A DNA stretch of 64,000 bases, taken from contig NZ_CP040094.1 of NCBI RefSeq assembly GCF_013343235.1, positions 5,823,001 to 5,887,000 of the forward strand. The letters are read 5' to 3'. Shown here one piece after another: positions 35,703 to 45,271 of the stretch. This DNA comes from Nostoc sp. TCL240-02 (GTDB lineage Bacteria > Cyanobacteriota > Cyanobacteriia > Cyanobacteriales > Nostocaceae). The position numbers and the translations under genes are program-made. Each line of letters opens with the position of its first letter. Positions within the stretch are counted from its first letter, which is position 1. Below the pieces are notes generated by a model, which ran no database searches, was not told where the DNA came from, and saw only the letters and a program-made list of their open reading frames with translations.

Positions 35703-38294
35703 ATGTCGAAGTCTTATTTTGATACAGATAATAACGGACACAAACCTTTTGAGTTACCGGGAGCAAGACCACACTACAATCCCGATCGCCCCGGACAGGT
35801 GGAGCATATTTTTCTCGATCTCAGCTTAGACATCCCTAAGCAAAGCTATCAGGGCAGTTGTAGCATTCGCCTCTTGCCAATCCGTAATGGCATTGACCGT
35901 TTGACTTTGGATGCTGTCAACCTGAATATCGAGTCTGTGCAGGTGGACGATGTGCCACAAACTTTTGACTACGACGGGGAACAGCTTTCTATCCAACTTT
36001 CTGAGACGACTCAGATTGGTAAACGCTTGCTGATTGCGATCGCCTACTCGGTGGAAAAACCACAACGTGGTATTTATTTTATCCAACCAGATAAGCACTA
36101 TCCAAACAAGCCAACTCAAGTTTGGACTCAGGGAGAAGACGAAGACTCTCGCTTTTGGTTCCCCTGCTTTGATTATCCAGGACAATTGTCTACTTCAGAA
36201 ATTCGCGTTCGTGTCCCCAACCCTCTCGTGGCGATTTCCAACGGCGAACTGATTGATACCACAGAAGATGGTGATTATAAAATCTACCATTGGTTACAGC
36301 AACAAGTTCATCCTACCTACCTGATGACTTTGGCAGTAGGTGACTTTGCCGAAATTCAGGATGAGTGGAAGGGTAAACCAGTCACCTACTACGTAGAAAA
36401 GGGGCGGGAGGAAGATGCTAAACGCAGCATGGGCAAAACTCCCCGGATGATCGAATTTTTGAGCCAAAAGTATGGTTATCCATATCCTTTCCCGAAATAT
36501 GCCCAGGTTTGTGTCGATGACTTCATCTTTGGTGGGATGGAAAACACCTCCACAACCTTGTTAACAGATAGATGTTTGCTGGATGAACGCGCCGCTTTAG
36601 ATAACCGCAACACCGAAAGTTTAGTCGTCCACGAACTCGCGCACCAGTGGTTTGGTGATTTGGTGGTGATTAAACATTGGTCTCATGCTTGGATTAAGGA
36701 AGGGATGGCTTCCTATTCTGAGGTGATGTGGACACAACAGGAATATAGTCTAGAAGAAGCAGCTTACTATCGTTTTTTAGAAGCTCGTCGTTACATTAGT
36801 GAAGATAGTAGCCGCTATCGTCGCCCGATGGTAACGCACGTTTACCGCGAAGCTATTGAACTTTACGATCGCCACATCTACGAAAAAGGGTCTTGTGTTT
36901 ATCACATGATTAGATCCCAATTGGGAGATGAGTTATTTTGGAAGGCTATTCAAACATTTGTCCAAGATAATGCCCACAAAACTGTAGAAACAATAGATTT
37001 ACTCAGGGCGATCGAAAAAGCTACCGGACATAATCTTTTGTTCCTCTTTGACCAATACGTTTATCGTGGTGGTCATCCCGATTTTAAGGTAGTTTACTCT
37101 TGGGATGGGGATGCTAAGTTAGCAAAAATTACGGTAACTCAAACCCAAGCTGCTGAAGATAAAAATGGCAGTAAGGATTTGTTTGATTTAAAAATACCAA
37201 TTGGTTTTGGCTATACCCAACAAGAAGAATCTCGAAAACTGAAAACTTTCACAGTAAGAGTACATGAACGAGAACAAAGCTTCTACTTTCCCTTAGAAAA
37301 TAAGCCCCAATTTATCAGCTTTGATGTTGAGAATAATTACCTAAAAACAGTAGCTTTAGAGTATCCAATAGCAGAGTTAAAAGCACAATTAGAATCTGAC
37401 CCCAACCCAATTTCGCGCATCTATGCAGCAGAAGCTTTGGCGAAAAAAGGCGGCTTAGAAGCGACAAAAGCACTATCTGCGTCCCTCAAAAATGACCAAT
37501 TATGGGGTGTGCGCGTGGAAGCGGCCAAACAACTAGCCAAAATTAATTTAGACCAAGCTTTTGATGGCTTAGTTCTAGGATTAAAAGATAAAAATGCTTA
37601 TGTGCGACGATCTGTGGTGGAAGCACTTGCTCAAATCAAAACTGCTGAAAGCTATAAAGTTGTAAGAGGGTTGTTGCAAAAGGGCGATCCTAGCTACTAC
37701 GTGGAAGCAGCAGCTTCTCGTGTGATTGGCGCGATCGCATCTGCAAACTTGGAAGAAAAACCCAAGGAAGATAAGGTAATAAAGCAACTCAAGGGCATTT
37801 TAGAAGAAAAGGCGGGTTGGAATGAAGTAGTGCGGAGTGGTGCGATCGCGGGTTTAGCTGAATTCAAAACCTCGGAAGCAGCTTTAAATCTACTACTCGA
37901 ATACACCAAAATCGGTGTACCACAACCTCTACGTTTAGCCACAATTCGCGCTTTAGGAAAGATTTCTGTAGGTCAAAGTCCGGTTAATTTGGAACGGATT
38001 TTAGAAAAGTTAGCAGAACTAGCTAAAGAAACCTTCTTTTTAACCCAAGTGGCTGTAGCAGCAGCATTGGGACAAATGGAAACACCCAAAGCAGTCGGAA
38101 TTTTGCGATCGCTAGCCGAACAAACAGCCGATGGGCGTGTCCGTCGCAATGCTGAAGAAGAAATTTCCAAGGTGCAAAAGAACATCGGTTCAGAAAAAAC
38201 CCTCCGTCAATTGCGTGAAGATTTCGACCAACTCAAACAACAAAACCAAGAATTGAGAAGCCGTTTAGAAAATTTGGAGGCCAAATCTAAATAG
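35703..38294 (+). CDS. M1-family aminopeptidase with HEAT-repeat C-terminus
   Basis: 863 residues. The M1 exopeptidase motif GGMEN (FGGMENTSTT, ~residue 278) and the zinc motif HELAHQWFGD with the third ligand Glu in KEGMASY (~309-333) are intact. The N-terminal beta domain has the family's PGARPHYNPDRPGQVEHIFLDL start. From about residue 555 HEAT/PBS-type helical repeats follow (SRIYAAEALAKKGGLEATKAL, GVRVEAAKQLAKINLDQAF, AYVRRSVVEALAQIKTAES). The protein ends in a coiled coil (LREDFDQLKQQNQELRSRLE). It should remove N-terminal residues in the cytoplasm; the repeats may bind partners. Confidence 0.93.
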   Translation: MSKSYFDTDNNGHKPFELPGARPHYNPDRPGQVEHIFLDLSLDIPKQSYQGSCSIRLLPIRNGIDRLTLDAVNLNIESVQVDDVPQTFDYDGEQLSIQLSETTQIGKRLLIAIAYSVEKPQRGIYFIQPDKHYPNKPTQVWTQGEDEDSRFWFPCFDYPGQLSTSEIRVRVPNPLVAISNGELIDTTEDGDYKIYHWLQQQVHPTYLMTLAVGDFAEIQDEWKGKPVTYYVEKGREEDAKRSMGKTPRMIEFLSQKYGYPYPFPKYAQVCVDDFIFGGMENTSTTLLTDRCLLDERAALDNRNTESLVVHELAHQWFGDLVVIKHWSHAWIKEGMASYSEVMWTQQEYSLEEAAYYRFLEARRYISEDSSRYRRPMVTHVYREAIELYDRHIYEKGSCVYHMIRSQLGDELFWKAIQTFVQDNAHKTVETIDLLRAIEKATGHNLLFLFDQYVYRGGHPDFKVVYSWDGDAKLAKITVTQTQAAEDKNGSKDLFDLKIPIGFGYTQQEESRKLKTFTVRVHEREQSFYFPLENKPQFISFDVENNYLKTVALEYPIAELKAQLESDPNPISRIYAAEALAKKGGLEATKALSASLKNDQLWGVRVEAAKQLAKINLDQAFDGLVLGLKDKNAYVRRSVVEALAQIKTAESYKVVRGLLQKGDPSYYVEAAASRVIGAIASANLEEKPKEDKVIKQLKGILEEKAGWNEVVRSGAIAGLAEFKTSEAALNLLLEYTKIGVPQPLRLATIRALGKISVGQSPVNLERILEKLAELAKETFFLTQVAVAAALGQMETPKAVGILRSLAEQTADGRVRRNAEEEISKVQKNIGSEKTLRQLREDFDQLKQQNQELRSRLENLEAKSK

Positions 38295-38930
38295 CAGCAG
38301 ATGATAATTGAAAGTTGGTAATTGGTAATTGTGGTAAAACCACTACCAATTACCAAAGTTGTATCCAACGCTCTAATTTTTATTATTCAAAAAGCTTCTT
38401 AATATACACTCTTTTACAAAAGTCGATTTTACTTAAATAGTTGGTTTTTACACATAGAACATTACAATTTTCACTTAAGAGGCAGGTATAAATAAACATA
38501 ATATCAAGATTCATGACTTTCCACAAAAGTCGTGAATCCTTCTCCTGAGCGTTCTTCTGTTTAATTTAAGTTTATCTACTTACTACTGTTATATGTAGCT
38601 GAAAGCAAACATGGTTACGGATTTTTCATATCCTGCCCAAATTTACAGATACAGGTAGATATTTATATTTATATAAAATAAGGTTAAGAAAAGATAAAAT
38701 CATCGAAAAGATGGATAAGTAGTTGTAGTTTTATAAAGTATAATTAAGAAAAAGATAAACAAATCTAGGAAGTAATTTAGGCTAAAACTGCCTCGAACAG
38801 TACCCCAGAAAGGCAAGGTTCGAGTTGTTTCAGATAAAAAACTACCGCTATCTTTTGCCTACAACTAACTTGTGGGTTTAGTAGAGAAAGAATCATTGTA
38901 AATTTTTCAGTTGAAGAGGCAAATAAAGGC
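38295..38930. other. Intergenic region with two dyads
   Basis: 636 bp between the aminopeptidase stop and the ABC1 kinase start. Apart from the hairpin at 38508-38538, a looser dyad ctcgaac / gttcgag lies at 38792-38824. The region is AT-rich with imperfect 'aagataaa' words around 38690-38760. The kinase promoter should lie here. No gene is seen. Confidence 0.5.
38508..38538 (+). terminator. Hairpin, possible terminator
   Basis: gattcatgacttt and aaagtcgtgaatc pair over 13 bp with one G-T wobble and a 5-base loop. The following cttctcctgagcgttcttct is pyrimidine-rich. It lies about 210 bp after the aminopeptidase stop. Confidence 0.5.
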
Positions 38931-40655
38931 GTGGGTCAGTATCAACCTACTCAGCTAAAGCTCTATAATCCAGATGCGATCGCTCGCTATTATAGTTACC
39001 GTCCTTGGTTAGCCGGGGGGCGACTGCTGAGAATTATCTCCTCTTTTGCAGTATTTATAATCAGTCTCAAGTGGGACGAATGGCAAGACAAAGTTGAGCA
39101 GAACAAGGGTAAACGAGCTATCCAGTTGCGAGAACTGCTCACCCGCCTCGGCCCGACTTTTATTAAAGTTGGTCAAGCCCTCTCCACCAGACCTGACTTA
39201 ATCCGTAAGGATTTTCTAGAAGAACTGATCAAGTTACAAGATCAGTTACCACCTTTCGATAATGCGATCGCTTACAAAATTATCGAAACCGAGCTAGATC
39301 GTCCAATTGATGAAATTTTTAGCGAACTCTCACCTAGTCCAGTCGCGGCTGCAAGCTTAGGCCAAGTATACCGTGGTCGTCTAATCAGTGGCGAAGAAGT
39401 TGCAGTGAAGGTACAACGCCCCAACTTACGCCCAACTCTTACCCGCGACCTCTACTTATTGCGCTGGGGCGCGAGTTGGGTAGCTCCGTGGTTGCCTCTC
39501 AATCTCGGTCACGACCTAACTTTAATCGTGGACGAGTTTGGTACGAAGCTCTTTGAAGAAATTGACTATATAAATGAAGGCCGCAACGCCGAGAAATTTG
39601 CCACCAACTTCCGCAACGATCCACAAGTTAAAGTTCCAGGAATTTACTGGCGTTATACCAACACCCACGTTTTAACCCTGGAATGGATTAACGGCTTCAA
39701 GCTAACGGATACCAAAAGCATCCGCGAGGCAGGTTTAGATCCAGAAGCAATTATCCAAATTGGCGTTACTTCAGGATTGCAACAACTTTTAGAACACGGC
39801 TTCTTTCATGCTGACCCCCATCCGGGAAATTTATTTGCTGTAACCGATGGTCGGATGGCTTATATTGACTTCGGCATGATGGATCAGTTGGAGGAAAACA
39901 CCAAAGAAACACTGGTAGATGCGCTAGTGCATTTGGTGAATAAAGACTATACCGACTTAGCCGAAGACTTTGTAAAATTAGGATTTCTGACTCCAGACAC
40001 GAATATTTGCCCAATAGTGCCAGCATTAGAAGCAGTGCTAGGAAATGCTATTGGCAAAAATGTCAAGGATTTTAACTTCAAAACTATTACCGATGAGTTT
40101 TCGGAACTGATGTACGAATATCCTTTCCGAGTTCCGGCGAAGTTTGCTTTGATTATTCGTTCCTTGGTGACTCAAGAAGGTATCGCCCTGAGCCTCAACC
40201 CAGATTTCAAAATTGTGGAAGTGGGTTATCCCTACATAGCGCGGCGGTTGCTGACAGGGGAATCGCCCGAATTACGGCGGCGATTATTGAATGTGTTATT
40301 CAAAGATGGTAAATTTCAGTGGCAGCGTTTAGAGAATTTAATTGCGATCGCTCGGAGTGATAACAACTTTGATGTATTGCCCACAGCCCAGATGGGTTTC
40401 CAATATTTAATGTCGGAAGAAGGCAAGTTTCTGCGGCGACAGCTGGTGCTGGCTCTGACTGAAGATGACCGCCTCCACACCGAAGATGTCCAACGCCTGT
40501 GGAACCTGGTTAAAGACGACTTAAAACCGGATCGTTTATTAAATGTAGCGATCGGCATTTTAACAAATTTATCTAGAGAAAGTGCAGCCGCTATTCTCCC
40601 AAAAGCTTCATTCCTTGAGCCTTTTACAGGAAACCAGTCAGCAATTAAAAACTAA
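38931..40655 (+). CDS. ABC1/UbiB-family protein kinase-like protein
   Basis: 574 residues, starting at GTG. ABC1 motifs are clear: KxGQ segment FIKVGQALSTRPDLI, the Ala-rich loop AAASLGQVYRG, EEIDYINEGRNAEKF, the catalytic loop HADPHPGN and the DFG-like YIDFGMM. The sequence corresponds to the cyanobacterial/plastid ABC1K group, which regulates prenylquinone (plastoquinone, tocopherol) metabolism and has ATPase activity. A C-terminal hydrophobic part may touch membranes. It lies 28 bp from the small membrane protein that follows, suggesting one transcript. Confidence 0.93.
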   Translation: MGQYQPTQLKLYNPDAIARYYSYRPWLAGGRLLRIISSFAVFIISLKWDEWQDKVEQNKGKRAIQLRELLTRLGPTFIKVGQALSTRPDLIRKDFLEELIKLQDQLPPFDNAIAYKIIETELDRPIDEIFSELSPSPVAAASLGQVYRGRLISGEEVAVKVQRPNLRPTLTRDLYLLRWGASWVAPWLPLNLGHDLTLIVDEFGTKLFEEIDYINEGRNAEKFATNFRNDPQVKVPGIYWRYTNTHVLTLEWINGFKLTDTKSIREAGLDPEAIIQIGVTSGLQQLLEHGFFHADPHPGNLFAVTDGRMAYIDFGMMDQLEENTKETLVDALVHLVNKDYTDLAEDFVKLGFLTPDTNICPIVPALEAVLGNAIGKNVKDFNFKTITDEFSELMYEYPFRVPAKFALIIRSLVTQEGIALSLNPDFKIVEVGYPYIARRLLTGESPELRRRLLNVLFKDGKFQWQRLENLIAIARSDNNFDVLPTAQMGFQYLMSEEGKFLRRQLVLALTEDDRLHTEDVQRLWNLVKDDLKPDRLLNVAIGILTNLSRESAAAILPKASFLEPFTGNQSAIKN

Positions 40656-40683
40656 AAACCTTTAATATAAATCAGGAGTTTTA

Positions 40684-41058
40684 ATGTACTATTTTCCTCT
40701 GCAACCGCCCTATTTCCTCTTACTCGTTGGCTTTTTGACAGCATTAACATCTGGTTTGGCATTATCTGGCACTTTGAAAGTAATTGTGCAGAACTGGCCA
40801 AGCGAAAAAGCAGAAAATACTAAACCACGTTCCTCTCTAAAACAATTACTTGTACCATTTATCGGTATCACTGGCGGGACTTGTCTATTTCTGTCTTCAG
40901 GCTTAGAGATATTTGGCTTTCCCTCCACGTTGGCTTTAGGAGTCGGTCTACCAATTAGTTTGTTTACTTGTTTATTAGTTTGGTTGCAGCTAGGAAGTAT
41001 GATGACCTTTATAGAACGCGAAGGGATGCAATCTTTAGATTTAGATTCTTTTTCTTAG
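40684..41058 (+). CDS. Small conserved membrane protein
   Basis: 124 residues with three hydrophobic segments: residues 9-28 (YFLLLVGFLTALTSGLALSG), about 55-75 (LLVPFIGITGGTCLFLSSGL) and 82-105. The loop between the first two is polar. I recognise no named family, but the layout resembles conserved cyanobacterial membrane proteins of unknown role. It directly follows the ABC1 kinase gene (28 bp, with aggag before the ATG) and may work with it. A hairpin follows the gene. Confidence 0.7.
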   Translation: MYYFPLQPPYFLLLVGFLTALTSGLALSGTLKVIVQNWPSEKAENTKPRSSLKQLLVPFIGITGGTCLFLSSGLEIFGFPSTLALGVGLPISLFTCLLVWLQLGSMMTFIEREGMQSLDLDSFS

Positions 41059-41124
41059 ATTGATTACAATATGTTTAAACTGTCTTAAGATTTAGGATAC
41101 GTCAATAATATAGGAATAAACTTA

Positions 41125-41150
41125 AATGCTCACCGCAGTTGGTGAGCATT
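41125..41150 (+). terminator. Hairpin after the small membrane protein gene
   Basis: aatgctcacc / ggtgagcatt pair perfectly over 10 bp with a 6-base loop. catacttttc follows. It sits 67 bp after the stop, at the probable end of the ABC1 kinase operon. Confidence 0.7.
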
Positions 41151-41400
41151 CATACTTTTCTAGTAAGATTTTTTCAAGGCTTTGTAGAAATGCAATAAAT
41201 TTATATCTTAATATCTTTTAAGAATTGCATAAAATTTTAGCAATTAGATAAAAATAGGTACTATTACAGTAGTCAGTCCCAACATTATATATGTAAATAT
41301 AGTGTTTGATTTAAATCAAAAAAATTGACATGATTTGTATGTATCTAAACATATTTTTAATATAAGTCTTAGCTAAATTTTACTTCACCAATAAAATCTT

Positions 41401-42285
41401 ATGAACCAAAAGAAATCAGATATTTGTTTTTGTAGTTTAGCTTTAGGGAAAAGATATCGCTCTCATGCTTTCCTATTAGCTCAAGATATTGAAAAACATT
41501 CGCCAGGAATATATTTAATTGTCCTAACAGATAAGCCAGAAGAATTTAAAATATATTCTAACGTTTTAGCATTTCAACATGAACAACAGAGTATTGGTTG
41601 TTACCACGATAAAAGGTTTGTAATTGCCAAAGCAATCTCACTGTTTAATACTTGTATATTTGTCGATGCAGATATCAGAATATTAGATAAGTTACAACCA
41701 GATATAAAATGGCTTCCTGGCATAACAGCAAGAAGTTGTACCAGTATTGTCAAACATAATCAAGAATATATTAATTCAGCAAATGATGATTACAAGGCAA
41801 ATAGAGTTAGAGATTTGACCATTTTGAACAAACTAGCACAAAAACTAGACCTGGATTTAGAAGATACTAACATTCAGTTTGTGATGGAAATGTTATTTAT
41901 AGTTACAAGACAAGATGGGCGGGAAATCGAATTTATTAAGCACTGGGAAACTATTGCACTTTACTGTGAGCTAAATGGTTTTTATAGTGCTGAGGGTTAT
42001 GCAATAGGATTAGCTGCTGCTAAGGCTGGATTACTAGTTCGATGGGATGCTATGGACGGTATTGTTTATTTCAAGGATTGGGTAGAACGGCAGAAAATCA
42101 AAAAAGGACAAGCAAATCCAGATGAAACGCTGATATATTTTCAACAGCACGAAACGATTGAATACCACAAAAATTCACTTTTTCAAAAGCTGTTGCGTAA
42201 GCTAAATAAATTTATTGGTTATTACTATCGGTACTTGCGTTTAAGACTTGCGACATTGAGTAATTTTAATTTTTATCACCGATGA
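41401..42285 (+). CDS. GT-A-like putative glycosyltransferase
   Basis: 294 residues. The early segment ICFCSLALGKRYRSHAFLLAQDIE and the acidic FVDADIRIL (DxD-like, ~residue 90) point to a GT-A fold nucleotide-sugar transferase related to GT8-like enzymes. The C-terminal ~45 residues are basic (FQKLLRKLNKFIGYYYRYLRL) and may bind membranes. It is the only plus-strand gene of the locus, convergent with the transferase gene that ends at 42340. The sugar and acceptor are unknown. Upstream sequence is AT-rich, as expected for a promoter. Confidence 0.7.
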   Translation: MNQKKSDICFCSLALGKRYRSHAFLLAQDIEKHSPGIYLIVLTDKPEEFKIYSNVLAFQHEQQSIGCYHDKRFVIAKAISLFNTCIFVDADIRILDKLQPDIKWLPGITARSCTSIVKHNQEYINSANDDYKANRVRDLTILNKLAQKLDLDLEDTNIQFVMEMLFIVTRQDGREIEFIKHWETIALYCELNGFYSAEGYAIGLAAAKAGLLVRWDAMDGIVYFKDWVERQKIKKGQANPDETLIYFQQHETIEYHKNSLFQKLLRKLNKFIGYYYRYLRLRLATLSNFNFYHR

Positions 42286-42339
42286 AACTTTGAAAAAAAA
42301 TCAACAAGCTGATTTAATTGGCATATCTTTGCTGAGTTA

Positions 42340-43377
42340 TTAGTAACCACTAATTCTATCCTTAAAGTTACGATACTTTAATTTAATATTGTTTACTCTT
42401 TGCTGAATAAAACTACTAGTAGACTTTTGCAAAAGCGTTATCTGGCTTGGGCGGGTAAAACTTTGAGGATGTTTTTCAGGCGACTTTAAATAGCGATAAT
42501 ATAAGAAAATATCGCGGTAAGGAATATCTACATCTTCACCTCCACAAAGCCGCATAAAAGCTGAAGAAGATACACTCATATAGTGTAAATAGGTCAATCT
42601 CCGCCCTTGGTCATAGAGGATATTATCTACTACATCAAATTTAGAACTCCAGTGATTACCAGTTGCCTGCTCGCAGTCATAAAAAGCAAAGTTATGATAG
42701 GAAATTCCACTTCTCAACACCATGTAATTAAATAAAGATTGGTCAGGTGCTAAAAAAGCCATGACATCTGCCTCACCCGATATTAATTTGCCCATTAATT
42801 CGGCTCTTATCGTTGGAGAAAAAATATTTTTCTTGGTCGCAAACCAACCAGCACAAAATACTTTATCTTGCAAGTTTTCTGAGTTGAAGACTTGCTGCAT
42901 AAGCTCTGGTGAACCATCAAAAATAAATTTTAAGTCAGACTTATATTGAAAATCATTGACTACCCAATCAGATGTATCTAATTTTTCATATACATAATCT
43001 ACTGGTCCCATTAACAAGGTATCTGCATCAAAATAGATAAATCTATCAAAGGGACCATCCACAGCACAAAATTTGCGGTGCATTGGTAACTCATAGAGTT
43101 CTGAAAAACCCCACTCTCGCCAAGTTCTTTGCGCTCTAGGATAATTTTTCCATATCTGAGTCGCAAAGTTATCCCAATAAGCTATGGAATCAGAATCTTC
43201 AAATAAGCTTACATTATCTCTAGATGCAATCTCTGCCTTCACCTTATCTAAGCGCTGATTATATGGAAGTATACAAATAGGAATTTTCCTACCAGCATTA
43301 GCTTCTATACTGTTGAGCAATGCTACTAGTTGGTCATAGACAACATCATTGGCTAGGATGTAGATACCATCAATCAT
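42340..43377 (-). CDS. GT-A-like protein, paralogue 3 of a tandem trio
   Basis: 345 residues. The start is taken at ATG 43377, which has TAGGAG upstream; a TTG twelve codons earlier is less likely. The N-terminus DGIYILANDVVYDQLVALLN is shared with the two genes that precede it on this strand. DxD motif YFDADTLLMG, with VDGPFDRFI just before it, indicates a metal-dependent nucleotide-sugar transferase. I believe this matches a family NCBI names after Npun_R2821/Npun_R2822 (from memory, not checked). Part of a minus-strand run with 3-45 bp gaps. Acceptor unknown. Confidence 0.75.
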   Translation of the reverse strand: MIDGIYILANDVVYDQLVALLNSIEANAGRKIPICILPYNQRLDKVKAEIASRDNVSLFEDSDSIAYWDNFATQIWKNYPRAQRTWREWGFSELYELPMHRKFCAVDGPFDRFIYFDADTLLMGPVDYVYEKLDTSDWVVNDFQYKSDLKFIFDGSPELMQQVFNSENLQDKVFCAGWFATKKNIFSPTIRAELMGKLISGEADVMAFLAPDQSLFNYMVLRSGISYHNFAFYDCEQATGNHWSSKFDVVDNILYDQGRRLTYLHYMSVSSSAFMRLCGGEDVDIPYRDIFLYYRYLKSPEKHPQSFTRPSQITLLQKSTSSFIQQRVNNIKLKYRNFKDRISGY

Positions 43378-43393
43378 TGGGATACTCCTAATA

Positions 43394-44284
43394 TTAAGTG
43401 CGGGCAGCAACAAAAGGAAATAAACGGCGAGTCAGTTTGGAGATGAAAGCGAATTTACCCTCATGGAGATAGCGATAGTGTTCCCACAATTGCCAATAGG
43501 GACTACCAGTTTTCATCCGCGTACCAGCCCAGTGGAGATATTTGAGTCGTTGTCCTCGGTCATAGAGGGCATAATCTTGCTGTTGGAAACTTTGTGAACC
43601 CGCCCAACTACCAGGGCCACCACCAGGAATTTTGACGAGATTTCCTCGTTTGGCAATCAGTTTGAGAACAAGATAATTTAAAATTGGTTGGTCTGTAACT
43701 CCTTCAGAAAAATCGAAATATTCACGATGCGCGGCACACTCGCGCAAAGCTTCATCCATTTGTTCTTCAGTAATAACTCCTTTTCTCGAAGCCCAAAAGC
43801 CACTGTTAAAAACATCTTGAAGTTGGGCATCAGAAAAAAGTTGCTGCTCTTTCACAAATGGGGAAAAGATATTTCGCAGTTTGTCATTGGCATGATGGTA
43901 ATCACAACAGAAGAAATCGACTTCTGAAAGTTTGTCTAAATTGTCGGCGATTTTTTCAAAAACGACAATATCTGTATCAATATAAATAAATTCATCTAAG
44001 GGGCCAAACCACGCTACCAGTTTACGCATTTTGTTTGGTAAGGCGAGGAAATCTCGATCAAAAATTTCTCCGATGCGTTTGGTAAATTTATCAATAAGTT
44101 CCAAATCGGAAAAAATTTGCACTTTGTGTAAGGTAGAAAGGTGTTCTGCTACCTTGTGATAATTTTCGTCAAATGGTATGAGATAAATGGTTACTTCTGG
44201 ATCATAGTAACGAATACTATTTAGTAAAGCGATCGCATTATCAATAACACGATCGTTGGCAACAACATAAATTCCCCTACTCAT
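43394..44284 (-). CDS. GT-A-like protein, paralogue 2 of a tandem trio
   Basis: 296 residues. N-terminus MSRGIYVVANDRVIDNAIAL aligns with its two neighbours, and LDEFIYIDTDIVVFE gives the DxD position. The segment LKYLHWAGTRM corresponds to the YLHYMSV/YLHYIGI segments of the others. AAGGA precedes the start. It is the most divergent of the three, lacking the C-terminal YFRD-type extension (PYRDIFLYYRYL), and has WEHYRYLHEGKFAFI instead. Likely glycosyltransferase of unknown specificity acting in surface glycan assembly. Confidence 0.72.
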   Translation of the reverse strand: MSRGIYVVANDRVIDNAIALLNSIRYYDPEVTIYLIPFDENYHKVAEHLSTLHKVQIFSDLELIDKFTKRIGEIFDRDFLALPNKMRKLVAWFGPLDEFIYIDTDIVVFEKIADNLDKLSEVDFFCCDYHHANDKLRNIFSPFVKEQQLFSDAQLQDVFNSGFWASRKGVITEEQMDEALRECAAHREYFDFSEGVTDQPILNYLVLKLIAKRGNLVKIPGGGPGSWAGSQSFQQQDYALYDRGQRLKYLHWAGTRMKTGSPYWQLWEHYRYLHEGKFAFISKLTRRLFPFVAART

Positions 44285-44287
44285 AAA

Positions 44288-45268
44288 TTATCCTTGGTTA
44301 ATTAACTTAAGTTTTCGCAAAGCTCTTGTAAGCAAATTTGGTACTGGATCGTCGTTATAATTCTTAGGAGGGTTTTGAAAGATTGGACGCTTATCTGGTT
44401 CGTTTAAGTAACGATAGTAAAGAAATAAGTCTCGATAGGGAAAATCGATATTTTCCCCAGCACAGACTGCTTGATTGATATTAGGAGGAATACCAATATA
44501 ATGAAGATAGGTTAGCCGATTACCTTTGTCATAAAGAAGGTGTTCTCGTTCTTCAAAGTGCTTAGATGTAGCAGAACATCCTGTCTTTGCATTATCTGGC
44601 AGTTGACGAGCAAAGTTATAAATAGAAAGATTAGACCTCATTACCATGTAGTTTATCAGTGGTTGTTCTCCAGCACCACCATACAAAATTTCTGTCTCAC
44701 CATTTTGTAAATGCGATATCAGTGAATCTCTTTGCTCTGAGTTAAATATTCCTCGTTTTGCGCCATAGAAACCTGAGCAAAAGATTTCAGAATCAATCCG
44801 CTTTTGCTCGAAAACTTCTAGTAATTTTGGCGAGTTAACATTATATATCTTGCTAACGTCTTTAAATTGGAAATCGTAGACAACAAAATCATAAGTATTT
44901 AGTTTTTCAAACACCTCTGCAAGAGAGTTCATTACTAAGGTGTCTGCATCTAAATAGATAAATTTATCGAATGGCCCATCAAAGGCGCAAAAACGGCGGT
45001 GAGCGCCATACAACCGTGATTTACTCCGATTCAATCGTTCTGGTGCTGCTGAGAGCATAAATTGATCCCAACGGTTGATTGATTCTTGATTATCGTAAAG
45101 AAATACATTAGGGCGTTTAGCTATTTCATCAGCAATTCGCTGTGTCTGATCGTCGAAAGGATAGATACAAACAGGAGTTTCTGAACCTAAGATAACATCA
45201 ATACTGTTGAGCAAAGCCACCAGTTGATCGAAAACATAATCATTGCCAAGGGTACAAATACCATTCAT
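44288..45268 (-). CDS. GT-A-like protein, paralogue 1 of a tandem trio
   Basis: 326 residues. Starts MNGICTLGNDYVFDQLVALL, with FDGPFDKFIYLDADTLVMNS carrying the DxD. The C-terminal FPYRDLFLYYRYLNEPDKRP matches the 42340-43377 product, so these two are the closest pair. The gap to the GT10-like gene upstream is 3 bp and to the next gene 3 bp, so translation is probably coupled. Family as for its neighbours; a nucleotide-sugar transferase is the best guess. Confidence 0.75.
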   Translation of the reverse strand: MNGICTLGNDYVFDQLVALLNSIDVILGSETPVCIYPFDDQTQRIADEIAKRPNVFLYDNQESINRWDQFMLSAAPERLNRSKSRLYGAHRRFCAFDGPFDKFIYLDADTLVMNSLAEVFEKLNTYDFVVYDFQFKDVSKIYNVNSPKLLEVFEQKRIDSEIFCSGFYGAKRGIFNSEQRDSLISHLQNGETEILYGGAGEQPLINYMVMRSNLSIYNFARQLPDNAKTGCSATSKHFEEREHLLYDKGNRLTYLHYIGIPPNINQAVCAGENIDFPYRDLFLYYRYLNEPDKRPIFQNPPKNYNDDPVPNLLTRALRKLKLINQG

Positions 45269-45271
45269 AAT

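Noticed and set aside
35485..35772. 95-residue minus-strand frame
   Set aside because: It overlaps the aminopeptidase start, lacks a ribosome site and has no protein-like pattern.
40684..41058. Photosystem or cytochrome small subunit
   Set aside because: The size and three hydrophobic segments allowed the idea, but no pigment- or heme-binding motif is present.
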